From the NCBI RefSeq assembly GCF_900094555.1, contig NZ_FMAC01000005.1:186001-250000 (forward strand): DNA of 64,000 nt, given 5' to 3'. Source of the stretch: Martinezella hainanensis (lineage in GTDB: Bacteria; Pseudomonadota; Alphaproteobacteria; Rhizobiales; Rhizobiaceae). Position numbers and translations under genes: made by a program. The notes below the pieces were generated by a model. That model worked only from the letters and a program-made list of their open reading frames with translations, ran no database searches and was not told where the DNA came from. Shown here piece after piece: positions 26,443 to 35,046 of this stretch (positions within the stretch are counted from its first letter, which is position 1; every line of letters begins with the position of its first letter).

Positions 26443-26883
26443 ATGTCAGATGCCAAGGACCGCGTGTTCAGGCTCGAAACCTTTCGGGCCGTGCTCGATC
26501 GTATTATTCCCGCGGATGATTATCCCGGCGCGCTCGACAATGGCGTAGACGGCTTCATTCTCTCGCTGTGGGATGCCGGCCTCGTTGCCGATTCCGAGGC
26601 GATTGATCGAGGCCTCGTGGATCTGGAAGCGCAGACATTGGGTGGCTTTGCCACGCTATTGCTCGAGGAACAGGATCGCCTCCTTGCGGAGCGCAAGGAT
26701 GAAGCCTGGTTTCGTATGCTCTGCGAGCTGGCTGCGGAAGGGTTTTACGCCGACCCGGCAAACGGCGCCAATCCGGATGCCGTTTCATGGAGAATGATCG
26801 GCTATCGCCCGGGCTTGCCGGAGGGGCCGAGCGGTCCCTCCGAGAATCCACAGGACGTCGTGCGCGGGAGGTTATGGGCATGA
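26443..26883 (+). CDS. gluconate 2-dehydrogenase subunit 3-like protein
   Basis: 146 aa. It resembles the small subunit of membrane or periplasmic GMC dehydrogenases: FRAVLDRIIPADDYPGALDNGVDGFI at the start and SWRMIGYRPGLPEGP near the end. In such complexes the small subunit stabilises or escorts the catalytic subunit, and usually has a Tat signal; none is visible here, so this pair may be cytoplasmic. Its stop overlaps the GMC start (ATGA). Confidence 0.8.
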   Translation: MSDAKDRVFRLETFRAVLDRIIPADDYPGALDNGVDGFILSLWDAGLVADSEAIDRGLVDLEAQTLGGFATLLLEEQDRLLAERKDEAWFRMLCELAAEGFYADPANGANPDAVSWRMIGYRPGLPEGPSGPSENPQDVVRGRLWA

Positions 26884-28529
26884 AGATCGACTATGATGCG
26901 ATCATCGTGGGTGCCGGTGCCGCCGGCAATATCGCGGCCGGTGTGCTGGCCGAAGCCGGCAAGCGCATCCTGCTCATCGAGCGTGGCAAAAGGCGGACCT
27001 ATGCCGAAGACGGCCATCGCGACCATCTGCGAAATCATCGGCTGCAGGCCTATGGCTTCAATACCGGGCCGGAGATCGACGGCAACCCGCGCGTTTTCAT
27101 CGATCAGCAGGGTGGGCGGCACATCATCAAGCCGCACCAGGACAATTATCACGTCAATGCAGCAGTCGTCGGCGGTGGGACCTTCGTCTATGGCGGGCTC
27201 GCCTGGCGCTTTCATCCCAAGGATTTCCGCATGGCGTCGACCTATGGACGTCCGGAAGGCTCCTCACTGGTGGACTGGCCGATTTCCTATGAGGATCTGG
27301 AGCCCTGGTATGGGAAGGCAGAGCATGAAATAGGCGTTTCGGGCGATGGTAGCGGCGATCGCAATTCCGGCCCGCGTGGGCGCGACTATCCGATGCCGCC
27401 GGTAACAGATAATCCGACGAGTGCCTATCTCCGAGCCGGCGCGACCGCACTTGGTCTATCGACATTCACGCCGCCGCTCCTCGTCAATACCGTACCGCGC
27501 GCCGGGCGAGGGGCCTGCATCCGATGCGGCTCATGCGTCGGTTTTCCCTGTCCGAGCAATGGCAAGAACGGCACGCAGAACACCATGCTGCCGCGCGCGC
27601 TGGCGACGGGGCTCTGCGATCTCCTGACCGAGACGGTTGTGGAGCAAGTCGCAACCGATGATCGGGGCAATGTCATCGGCGTCGATATTCTCGAGGAGGA
27701 TGCAGCCGGGCAGCTCACGCGCCGCCGCATTTGCTCGCGCATCGTCATCCTGTCGGCCGGCGCGATCGAAACGGCAAGGCTCATGCTGCTGACACGAACG
27801 GACCGGGAGCCGAGCGGGCTTGGCAACAATCACGATCAGGTCGGCCGCAATCTGCAGGGGCACTATTATCCGACGGTCTTCGGACTCTTCGAAGAGCCCG
27901 TGCAAGACAGCAAAGGCCCGGGCGTGACGATTGCGACCACCGATTATAATCACGGCAATGACGGTGTCATCGGTGGCGCCATGCTGGCCGACGATTTCGT
28001 CATGCTGCCGATCATTCTCTGGAAATCCGGCCTGCCTGACGATCTGCCGCGATATGGGCTGGCGGCAAAGCATTTCATGCGCGATAACTTCACCCGCATC
28101 GCCCAGATCAAGGGGCCGGTGCATGAAATACCCAGCGCAGATTGTCGCGTTCGCCTCGATCCGGAGGTTCGCGACAAATATGGGCGTTCCGTCGCTCAGT
28201 TATCGGGAACGACGCATCCCGAAACCGTTCGAACCGCCGACTATATCCTTGAGAAGGCCGATGCCTGGATGCGAGCATCGGGCGCCGCGCGGACTTGGGG
28301 CAAGAAGCAGGCGCTTCGCCTTTCGGCAGGCCAGCATCAGGCCGGCACCTGCCGCATGGGAGAGGCGCCGGAGACGTCCGTAACCGATAGCGTCGGCAGG
28401 GTTTGGGGTCACGACAATCTCTATGTCTGCGATGCCTCGCTGCATCCGACCAATGGCGGCTACAACCCTGTCCTGACAGTCATGGCGCTCGCATTTCGGA
28501 ATGCCGAGCGGATCGCCAATCTTCTCTAG
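26880..28529 (+). CDS. GMC-family FAD oxidoreductase (sugar dehydrogenase large subunit)
   Basis: 549 aa. FAD-binding AIIVGAGAAGNIAAG is at the N-terminus, CIRCGSCVGFPCPSNGKNG near residues 213-230, and the catalytic-end motifs HQAGTCRMG and NGGYNPVLTVMALAFR are at the C-terminus. This is the layout of gluconate 2-dehydrogenase and glucoside 3-dehydrogenase large subunits. GGGAGG upstream supports ATG 26880 over ATG 26874. With subunit 3, a sugar importer and an isomerase-like barrel, it may make a 3-keto-glycoside; that is inferred from the neighbourhood. Confidence 0.85.
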   Translation: MKIDYDAIIVGAGAAGNIAAGVLAEAGKRILLIERGKRRTYAEDGHRDHLRNHRLQAYGFNTGPEIDGNPRVFIDQQGGRHIIKPHQDNYHVNAAVVGGGTFVYGGLAWRFHPKDFRMASTYGRPEGSSLVDWPISYEDLEPWYGKAEHEIGVSGDGSGDRNSGPRGRDYPMPPVTDNPTSAYLRAGATALGLSTFTPPLLVNTVPRAGRGACIRCGSCVGFPCPSNGKNGTQNTMLPRALATGLCDLLTETVVEQVATDDRGNVIGVDILEEDAAGQLTRRRICSRIVILSAGAIETARLMLLTRTDREPSGLGNNHDQVGRNLQGHYYPTVFGLFEEPVQDSKGPGVTIATTDYNHGNDGVIGGAMLADDFVMLPIILWKSGLPDDLPRYGLAAKHFMRDNFTRIAQIKGPVHEIPSADCRVRLDPEVRDKYGRSVAQLSGTTHPETVRTADYILEKADAWMRASGAARTWGKKQALRLSAGQHQAGTCRMGEAPETSVTDSVGRVWGHDNLYVCDASLHPTNGGYNPVLTVMALAFRNAERIANLL

Positions 28530-28660
28530 CAGGGAAACAAGCGTAGCTTTCAGCACATCCGCTCTTTTGCCCGTGGCGTAGCGCGGGGCTCTCGGCTCAC
28601 GCACCAACATCCGAGCAATTTCGTGGTTGTTGATGAAAATGGGATCGCATAAGCTGTTTG

Positions 28661-28673
28661 TATTATCGTTAAT
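28661..28673. promoter_or_regulatory. LacI-type operator upstream of the TolB-like gene
   Basis: TATTATCGTTAAT differs at one position from the first 13 bases of the perfect palindrome at 32033-32046. It lies about 20 bp before the TolB-like gene start, where it would overlap the promoter or transcript start. This suggests control by the LacI regulator at 29625-30650. Confidence 0.6.
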
Positions 28674-28691
28674 CCAAGTGGAGGAGAAACC

Positions 28692-29606
28692 ATGCTATCC
28701 ATGCGCCCGGGGCCGGAAACCCGACGCCTACTGCCGCGTCAAGTTAGCGAACTCGTCGTTTTCGATATCGCGACCTCGAGGGCGCGTGTGATTTATGAAA
28801 CGGGCGAACTCATCGAAGCGCCCAATTGGTCTCCCGATGGCAAGTGGCTGATTTACAATGGCGACGGCCGTCTCTTTCGCATCTCTCCGGATGGTCAGGA
28901 TGGCCCGCATCGCATCAACACGGCACCGGTCGAGAACCTGAACAACGATCATGTCGTATCGCCGGACGGGCGTTCCTTCTTCGTCAGCGCCAACGACGGC
29001 CATCTCTATCAGGTGCCGTTCGAGGGCGGCGTGCCGCGCCGCGTCTCCAACGAGCACGAGGCTTCGCGCGGCTTCAAATATTACCTGCATGGCATTTCGC
29101 CTGACGGTGCGACGCTTGCCTATATCGGACTGGAGCGCCGCGAGGGCGGCGGCATCTTCACGCGCGTCTGCACCATCCCTTCCGCAGGCGGTGACGACGT
29201 GTTCCTGACCGACAGCGCATGCCCCGTCGACGGTTCCGAGTTCTCGCCGGATGGGAAATGGATCTATTTCAACTCCGAAGCAGCGGCAACGCAGCCTGGA
29301 CATGCACAGGCTTTCCGCATGCGCCCCGATGGCTCCGGGTTGGAACAGCTGACGCATGACGAGCGGGTCAACTGGTTTCCGCATCCCGCACCCAATGGCC
29401 GCGACCTCGTCTATCTGAGCTATCCGGTGGGAACGACGGGCCACCCCGCAGACAAGGATGTCATCCTTCGGCTCATGGCCGCGGAAGGCGGCGGCGCGCG
29501 CGATCTCGATGCGTTCAATGGTGGGCAAGGCACGATCAATGTGAACTCCTGGGCGCCGGATTCCAGCGCCTTCGCCTATGTCCGCTATCCGGTGGCAGCC
29601 GGCTGA
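28692..29606 (+). CDS. TolB-like beta-propeller protein, cytoplasmic
   Basis: 304 aa, GTGGAGGAG upstream. Repeated blades carry the WSPDGKWL-type motif (APNWSPDGKW, VVSPDGRSF, GISPDGATL, EFSPDGKW, SWAPDSSAF), giving a propeller of about five to six blades. No signal peptide is present, unlike true TolB. Cytosolic TolB-like propellers include oligogalacturonate-lyase-type enzymes and proteins in keto-sugar gene clusters. The probable LacI operator links it to the importer at 32100. A lyase or hydrolase role is possible but unproven. Confidence 0.75.
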   Translation: MLSMRPGPETRRLLPRQVSELVVFDIATSRARVIYETGELIEAPNWSPDGKWLIYNGDGRLFRISPDGQDGPHRINTAPVENLNNDHVVSPDGRSFFVSANDGHLYQVPFEGGVPRRVSNEHEASRGFKYYLHGISPDGATLAYIGLERREGGGIFTRVCTIPSAGGDDVFLTDSACPVDGSEFSPDGKWIYFNSEAAATQPGHAQAFRMRPDGSGLEQLTHDERVNWFPHPAPNGRDLVYLSYPVGTTGHPADKDVILRLMAAEGGGARDLDAFNGGQGTINVNSWAPDSSAFAYVRYPVAAG

Positions 29607-29624
29607 CGGCCTTGCAGGGACAGC

Positions 29625-30650
29625 CTAGCCGCGAGGGGTCGAATTCGAGCTTTGGCGGATGAGGAGATCCGGCTCTATCAGGGTGACGCGCGGCGGCGGC
29701 AATTCCGCTTCCGCGCCGATCAGATCGACGACGCGCTCGACGGCCATGGCCGACACACGCTCGACATTATAGTCGACCGTCGAGATCGGCGTCGCCGCAT
29801 ATTCACCGAATTCGATATTGTCGAAGCCCATGAGCGCGACGTCATCGGGAACGCGAATGCCGTTGCGGGCGCAATAGCGTAAGACGCCCAGCGCCAGTGA
29901 ATCATTGGTCGCGAAGATGGCGGATGCGCCGAGCCGCTGGCTGAAGATCGCATCCGCCGCCCAATAGCCATGCGCGACCGAGTGGCCGCTCGGCTTGATG
30001 AACAACGCGGTATCGATGTCTGCGCCGGCATCCCGATACGCCTGCATATAGCCCTCGAGCTTTTCAGAATTGCCGAGCTTCGTGCCGCCATCGATAATGA
30101 CGATACGGCGATGGCCACTGCCAAGAAGATGCGCGACCGCCTTGTAGGCTCCCATCCGTTCATCCATGCAGACGGCATCGATGCCGGCATCCGGATCGCC
30201 GACGAGCAGGACGACGGGATAATTGCGCGCGCGCAGCTTGCGAATGTGGTCCAGGCGGCGATGGCTGCAGGGAAAGACCAGCATGCCGTCGGCGCGCCTG
30301 GCTCGAAAGGTTTCAATCATCCTCTCTTCGACTGCGATATCGTTGTTCGAGGTCGCGAAAAGTGTCGTATAGCCACGTTTGGAAAGCTCGCCTTCCACGG
30401 CCTGTGCCACGGCTGTCAGCACGGGATTGGAAAGGTCCGTCAGGATCAAGCCGATCGATCGGGTTTCCCGCCGCACCAGCGATGTGGCGACATAGTTGGG
30501 CAGATAATTGAGCTCGCGCGCCACATCCGCGATGAGGGTGCGGGTCTCAGGCGGGATGCGCGAGCTGCCCCGCAAAGCCAGCGACACGGTATTCACCGAA
30601 AATCCGGTCTTATCGGCGATGTCCTTCAAGCGCGCCGCAGGCTTTGCCAT
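29625..30650 (-). CDS. LacI-family transcriptional repressor 2
   Basis: 341 aa with helix-turn-helix RLKDIADKTGFSVNTVSLAL and hinge ADVARELNYLPNYVATSL, then a sugar-binding-like domain. The gene is on the minus strand with the VOC and aldo/keto reductase genes upstream of it, so all three may be co-transcribed from the promoter near 32000. The palindrome TATTAACGTTAATA there, and a near copy before the TolB-like gene, are its probable operators. Confidence 0.9.
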   Translation of the reverse strand: MAKPAARLKDIADKTGFSVNTVSLALRGSSRIPPETRTLIADVARELNYLPNYVATSLVRRETRSIGLILTDLSNPVLTAVAQAVEGELSKRGYTTLFATSNNDIAVEERMIETFRARRADGMLVFPCSHRRLDHIRKLRARNYPVVLLVGDPDAGIDAVCMDERMGAYKAVAHLLGSGHRRIVIIDGGTKLGNSEKLEGYMQAYRDAGADIDTALFIKPSGHSVAHGYWAADAIFSQRLGASAIFATNDSLALGVLRYCARNGIRVPDDVALMGFDNIEFGEYAATPISTVDYNVERVSAMAVERVVDLIGAEAELPPPRVTLIEPDLLIRQSSNSTPRG

Positions 30651-30666
30651 GCAAATTCGACTCCCG

Positions 30667-31107
30667 TCACACCGTTTGCTGTTTCAGGGCGGCAATCGCT
30701 CTGTATTGCAGGCAATCCGGTGCCATTTCCATCAATTCGATCCTGTTGCCATCCGGATCTTCAATCCATGCGCCACGATTCCCGTCAAGCCCTGACTTGA
30801 TAGGCGAGGTGAGCGCAATTCCTGCCTTCTCCAGCTTTGCCGCCGCAATATCGAGATTGTCAATCGTCAGGCAGAGATGGTTGGTGCCGTTGGCGTTCGG
30901 CCCGGGAGCACGATCGCCTTCTGCGCCAGGGAAGAGCTCGAGAAACTGGAGATCGGTGATGCGCAGATAGACGATCCACGGCGTCCCGTCATCGCGTACC
31001 AGCCTGTGCATTTCCTTGAGGCCAAGGCGATCGCGATAGAAATCGAGGGAGGCGCCGAGGTCCTTGACCTTGATGGCGAGGTGGCCGAGGCCAGTAATGT
31101 GATCCAT
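30667..31107 (-). CDS. VOC-family (glyoxalase fold) protein
   Basis: 146 aa with the two paired beta-alpha-beta modules of the family. Likely metal ligands are His9 (GLGHLAIKVKD), the His in NGTNHLCLT and the Glu in GNRIELMEM near residue 125. Such enzymes include glyoxalases, dioxygenases and epimerases. It sits between the LacI and aldo/keto reductase genes; another VOC protein lies at 36372, in the importer operon on the other strand. Confidence 0.82.
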   Translation of the reverse strand: MDHITGLGHLAIKVKDLGASLDFYRDRLGLKEMHRLVRDDGTPWIVYLRITDLQFLELFPGAEGDRAPGPNANGTNHLCLTIDNLDIAAAKLEKAGIALTSPIKSGLDGNRGAWIEDPDGNRIELMEMAPDCLQYRAIAALKQQTV

Positions 31108-31160
31108 GATACAGCTCCAAGAGGTTGTTTTGGCGATAATATTGCGTGACCTGATATCTC

Positions 31161-31967
31161 TTAATCCCAGAGTGGCGCCCCGGGCGGATCGATCGCCCGT
31201 GAACTTTGCGGCAGGGCATCGATCGCTTCCACGTCGGCGGCGGTCAGATTAAGTTTGTGTGCCAGCCAGTTCGAGCGAATGCGTTCCGGCTTCGAGGAGG
31301 TCGGGATGGCCGCATAGCCCTTGGAAAGTTCGTAGGCGAGCGCCACCTGTTCGACGGTTGCCTCATGTCGGACGGCAATCGCCCGCATCTGCTCGACATC
31401 GCCCATCCGGCGCTGCGCGACCGGCTGATAGCAGGTGACGAGGATGTCGTGCTCCTTGCAGTAGCTGGCAATTTTTTGGTTCTGGAACAAGGGGTTGAGT
31501 TCAATCTGGTTTGTCGCGATAGCGCCCCTGCCAAGAAGTGCCCCGGCCTTTTCCAGAAGGGCAATAGTGAAGTTCGAGACGCCAATCATGCGCGTCAGCC
31601 CCATTGCCTGAGCTTCGGCGATTTGCTCGAGATAGACTTCCGGCTCGATGCGGTCATAGGGCGGCGGCCAGTGGATCAGGGTCAGGTCGACCTGATCGAT
31701 ACCTATGGTTTCCAGACTTTTCCGCAGCGACGGCAGCAGCTTTCCGGGGTCGAGATTGTCCACCTTGATCTTCGTCGTAACGAAGATTTCCTCCCGTTTC
31801 AGTCTGCTTTGCCGCATTGCCTCGCCGACGCTGGCCTCCGTGCCATAGGACTGCGCCGTGTCGAGATGGCGATAGCCCGTCTCCAATGCATAGAGAATTG
31901 CAGCGATGCCATCGGCGCCCGTTCTTCCCCAAGTCCCAAAGCCCAGCCGTGGAATTGAAGCTGTCAT
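31161..31967 (-). CDS. aldo/keto reductase
   Basis: 268 aa. The start is ATG at 31967, preceded on the minus strand by GGAGGAGACATC; the frame stays open far upstream but that part is antisense to the permease gene. The AKR features are GFGTWG, the catalytic Asp/Tyr region DTAQSYGTE, Lys in TTKIKVD and His in TLIHWPPP. It probably reduces an aldehyde or keto-sugar with NADPH. It is divergent from the importer operon, sharing the LacI-type operator at 32033. Confidence 0.88.
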   Translation of the reverse strand: MTASIPRLGFGTWGRTGADGIAAILYALETGYRHLDTAQSYGTEASVGEAMRQSRLKREEIFVTTKIKVDNLDPGKLLPSLRKSLETIGIDQVDLTLIHWPPPYDRIEPEVYLEQIAEAQAMGLTRMIGVSNFTIALLEKAGALLGRGAIATNQIELNPLFQNQKIASYCKEHDILVTCYQPVAQRRMGDVEQMRAIAVRHEATVEQVALAYELSKGYAAIPTSSKPERIRSNWLAHKLNLTAADVEAIDALPQSSRAIDPPGAPLWD

Positions 31968-32032
31968 GATGTCTCCTCCAAAAGACTCCCGGTCGGCAAA
32001 TACGTGCTTGACGCCCATCGAGAAGGCGCTAG

Positions 32033-32046
32033 TATTAACGTTAATA
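32033..32046. promoter_or_regulatory. LacI-type operator in divergent promoter
   Basis: Perfect 14-bp palindrome TATTAACGTTAATA with central CG, between the aldo/keto reductase gene (minus) and the sugar importer operon (plus). One binding event could control both directions. Confidence 0.78.
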
Positions 32047-32099
32047 TCAGGATGTGCAAGCGCTGGAGGAGGCGGCACAGGCTGATCGGAGGAAAATCC

Positions 32100-32999
32100 A
32101 TGGCATTGAGATGGAGCCGGGTCACACCGCAGCTTGCGCTCGCGCCTGCCGTGCTGATCACGGTTGTCGCGTTCATCGGATCGATCGTCTGGACCGTCGT
32201 GCTTTCGTTCACTCGTAGCCGGCGCCTGCCGGACTATGAGATCGACTGGTCCAATCCATTCCGCCAGTACACCAGGCTCTTTGCCGATGCCGGCTGGGAG
32301 ATATCGCTTCGCAATCTGATCGTGCTTGCGATCGGCAGCGCGCTTGCGATCGTGCTCGGTTTCATTCTTGCCGCCATGATCGAACGCGAACGGCGCGGCG
32401 AGGACGTCTTCCGGACCGTCTTTCTTTATCCGCTCGCTGTCTCGTTGATCGTCACCGGTGTTGCATGGCGCTGGATCTTCAACCCGCAGCTCGGACTTGA
32501 GAATTTCCTGCACGGCATCGGTCTTACCGGCGTCAGCTTCAATTGGCTGAATGACGGGCAGACGGCGATGTATGCGATCATTCTCGCCTCCGTCTGGCAA
32601 AGCTCCGGCTTCTACATGGCGCTCATGCTCGCCGGTCTCAAGGGCATCAATCAGGAGATCTGGAGTGCTGCGCGCATCGATGGCGTCAGCCTCTGGCGCG
32701 TTTATTTCGAAGTCATCATCCCGATGATGAAATTCACCTTCCTCACCTGCGCGATCCTGCTCTCGCTGGGGGTCATCAAGGCTTATGACATCATCGTTGC
32801 GATGACCAATGGCGGCCCCGGCCAATCCACCTGGCTGCCGGCCTATTTCACGATCAAGGCGATGACGGAGAAGAGCAATCTCGGCTACGCCTCGGCCGCC
32901 GCCTCGATGATGCTCGTCGTTACCCTGGCGATCTTCCTGCCGCTTGTCGCACTGACCGCCTGGCAGCAGCGCACGGCTCGCAATGGAGGTCATGCATGA
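32100..32999 (+). CDS. ABC sugar permease 1 (CUT1) of the second importer
   Basis: 299 aa from ATG 32100 with CGGAGGA upstream. It has about six membrane helices and the EAA loop IWSAARIDGVSLWRVYFEVIIP; MTNGGPGQSTWLPAYF is typical of MalF/UgpA-like permeases. The second permease starts within its last codons (overlap at 32996). Confidence 0.9.
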   Translation: MALRWSRVTPQLALAPAVLITVVAFIGSIVWTVVLSFTRSRRLPDYEIDWSNPFRQYTRLFADAGWEISLRNLIVLAIGSALAIVLGFILAAMIERERRGEDVFRTVFLYPLAVSLIVTGVAWRWIFNPQLGLENFLHGIGLTGVSFNWLNDGQTAMYAIILASVWQSSGFYMALMLAGLKGINQEIWSAARIDGVSLWRVYFEVIIPMMKFTFLTCAILLSLGVIKAYDIIVAMTNGGPGQSTWLPAYFTIKAMTEKSNLGYASAAASMMLVVTLAIFLPLVALTAWQQRTARNGGHA

Positions 33000-33925
33000 G
33001 CGATATCGCAACCATCAGACCCTCGGTCGTTACCGCGGAAGCACCGGTAGAGGTCATGTTTCCGAGGGCGAAGAAGCGCATCAAGGGGCGCTCGATCGCG
33101 GTACTTGTCTTCCTGACCATGGCAGCACTCTTCTTTTGCATACCGCTCTATGTGCTTGTGGTTACCTCGTTCAAGTCGATGGATCAGATCCGTGAAGGTG
33201 CCATTTTCTCGCTGCCGCGGGAATGGACGATCGAGCCGTGGGTTTATGCCTGGAGCCAGGCCTGTTCCGGTATCACTTGTACCGGCCTTCGGGGCGGCTT
33301 CTGGAACTCCGTCGCAATCCTGTTTCCGTCGTTGGTTGCCTCGATTTCACTGTCGGCCGTGACGGGCTATGCCCTGGCGCTATGGAATGTGCGATGGACG
33401 GGCGCATTCCTGTTTCTTCTGTTTCTCTGCGCCTTCGTGCCGTTCCAGATCATCATGTATCCATTGATCGTCATCACGGTCGGTATGGGGATCTATGGCT
33501 CGCTCTGGGCGGTTGCCTTTATTCATACTGTGCTTTCGATGCCCGTCCTGACGCTGATCTTTCGGAATTACTACAAGGATATTCCTGCCGATCTCACCAA
33601 GGCGGCAATGATGGACTCCGGCTCGTTCTGGCAAATCTTCGTCGAGATCATCCTGCCGATGTCGGGCAATATCCTGATCGTCGTTTTGATCATGCAGATC
33701 ACGCATATCTGGAACGACTATCTGATCGGCGTGACGTTCGGCGGCCTCGGGGCAGCGCCGATGACGGTCAATCTCGCGAACATGGTGACGGTATCGACGG
33801 GCACGGTTGCCTATAATGCCAATATGGCCGCAGCGCTGCTGACCGCCATCCCACCTCTGTTCATCTACTTCCTCCTCGGCAAGTTCTTCGTGCAGGGAAT
33901 CTCGGCTGGCGCGATCAAGGGTTAG
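32996..33925 (+). CDS. ABC sugar permease 2 (CUT1) of the second importer
   Basis: 309 aa with an N-terminal cytoplasmic stretch, six predicted helices and the coupling loop LTKAAMMDSGSFWQIFVEIILP. ATGA overlap with the first permease. The periplasmic loop contains ACSGITCTGLRGGF, seen in glucosylglycerate/GgtD-like and related permeases. It forms the pore with the upstream gene product. Confidence 0.9.
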   Translation: MSDIATIRPSVVTAEAPVEVMFPRAKKRIKGRSIAVLVFLTMAALFFCIPLYVLVVTSFKSMDQIREGAIFSLPREWTIEPWVYAWSQACSGITCTGLRGGFWNSVAILFPSLVASISLSAVTGYALALWNVRWTGAFLFLLFLCAFVPFQIIMYPLIVITVGMGIYGSLWAVAFIHTVLSMPVLTLIFRNYYKDIPADLTKAAMMDSGSFWQIFVEIILPMSGNILIVVLIMQITHIWNDYLIGVTFGGLGAAPMTVNLANMVTVSTGTVAYNANMAAALLTAIPPLFIYFLLGKFFVQGISAGAIKG

Positions 33926-33933
33926 GGCAACGG

Positions 33934-35034
33934 ATGCCAAGTGTTTCCTTCGAACATATCGTCAAGAAATTTGGTGAGGTCAAAGTCCTTTCCGGTCTCA
34001 ATCTGGCGATCGATCACAGCGATTTTCTCGTGCTGCTCGGCCCGTCCGGCTGTGGCAAGACGACATTGCTGAACCTGCTGGCGGGCCTTGCCGACGTGTC
34101 CAGCGGACGCATCATGATCGGCGAACGCGACGTTACCGAACTCGATCCCAAGGATCGCGGACTGGCAATGGTCTTCCAATCCTATGCGCTCTACCCGACG
34201 AAGACGGTGGAGGGAAATCTGCGCTTCGGCCTGTCGGCGCTGAAGCTGCCGCGCGAGGAGGCGGACCGGCGGATCAAATGGGCGGCAAGCCTGCTGCAGC
34301 TCGAAGCTTTGATGAACCGCAAGCCGGCGCAGCTTTCCGGCGGCCAGCGCCAGCGCGTCGCCATCGGCCGAGCCCTCGTCAAGCACGCCGACGTACTTCT
34401 TTTCGATGAGCCGCTGTCCAATCTCGATGCGAAGCTGCGGACGGAGATGCGGCTCGAGATCAAGAAGTTGCATGAGGAGCTCAAGCCGACTGTTGTCTAC
34501 GTCACGCATGACCAGATCGAAGCGATGACCATGGCAACGAAGATTGCCGTCATGAATGGCGGTGCGATCCAGCAGTTCGGCACGCCCGACGAGGTCTACG
34601 AACAGCCGGCAAATCTCTTCGTTGCCGGCTTCATCGGTTCGCCGGCGATGAACCTTGTCGAAGCCAGGGTTGTGCAGGATGCGGGGCGATTGAGCGCGAT
34701 CGCGGCTGACGGCCGGCGCTTCGATCTCTCCGGTTATGACTGTTGCACTCAGCATCCGTCCCATGACCAGCCGATCATCATTGGCATGCGGCCCGAGCAT
34801 TTTGTCATCGGCGCGTCCTCGTCTTCGGCCGCCTGCTCGCTGGAGTTGCCGGTGCGGATCGTCGAGCGCACGGGGTCCGACGCGATCCTGTCGCTTAGCT
34901 TTGGCTCCTCGCTGATCGCGGTGCGTATCGAGCCGGATCGCGCCGCCAGGCTGAAGGCCGGCGAGCTCGTTACCGTGACCTATCCCAGAACAAAATTGAA
35001 TCTTTTCGACGCCCAGAGCGGGCGGCGGCTTTAG
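33934..35034 (+). CDS. ABC sugar ATPase (MalK/UgpC type)
   Basis: 366 aa. Walker A GPSGCGKT, signature LSGGQRQRVAIGRALV, Walker B LLFDEPLSNLDAKLR and switch His in VTHDQ are intact; the C-terminal ~130 residues are the TOBE-type regulatory domain. It starts 8 bp after the permease stop. Because the importer at 23337-26421 has no ATPase of its own, this protein could also serve that one, as seen with shared MalK-like proteins elsewhere; that is inference. Confidence 0.93.
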   Translation: MPSVSFEHIVKKFGEVKVLSGLNLAIDHSDFLVLLGPSGCGKTTLLNLLAGLADVSSGRIMIGERDVTELDPKDRGLAMVFQSYALYPTKTVEGNLRFGLSALKLPREEADRRIKWAASLLQLEALMNRKPAQLSGGQRQRVAIGRALVKHADVLLFDEPLSNLDAKLRTEMRLEIKKLHEELKPTVVYVTHDQIEAMTMATKIAVMNGGAIQQFGTPDEVYEQPANLFVAGFIGSPAMNLVEARVVQDAGRLSAIAADGRRFDLSGYDCCTQHPSHDQPIIIGMRPEHFVIGASSSSAACSLELPVRIVERTGSDAILSLSFGSSLIAVRIEPDRAARLKAGELVTVTYPRTKLNLFDAQSGRRL

Positions 35035-35046
35035 TGGGAGGAACGC

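Noticed and set aside
31968..33011. Upstream extension of the aldo/keto reductase frame to 616 aa on the minus strand
   Set aside because: The extension is antisense to the permease gene, lacks a family match and ignores the clear ribosome-binding site before ATG 31967.
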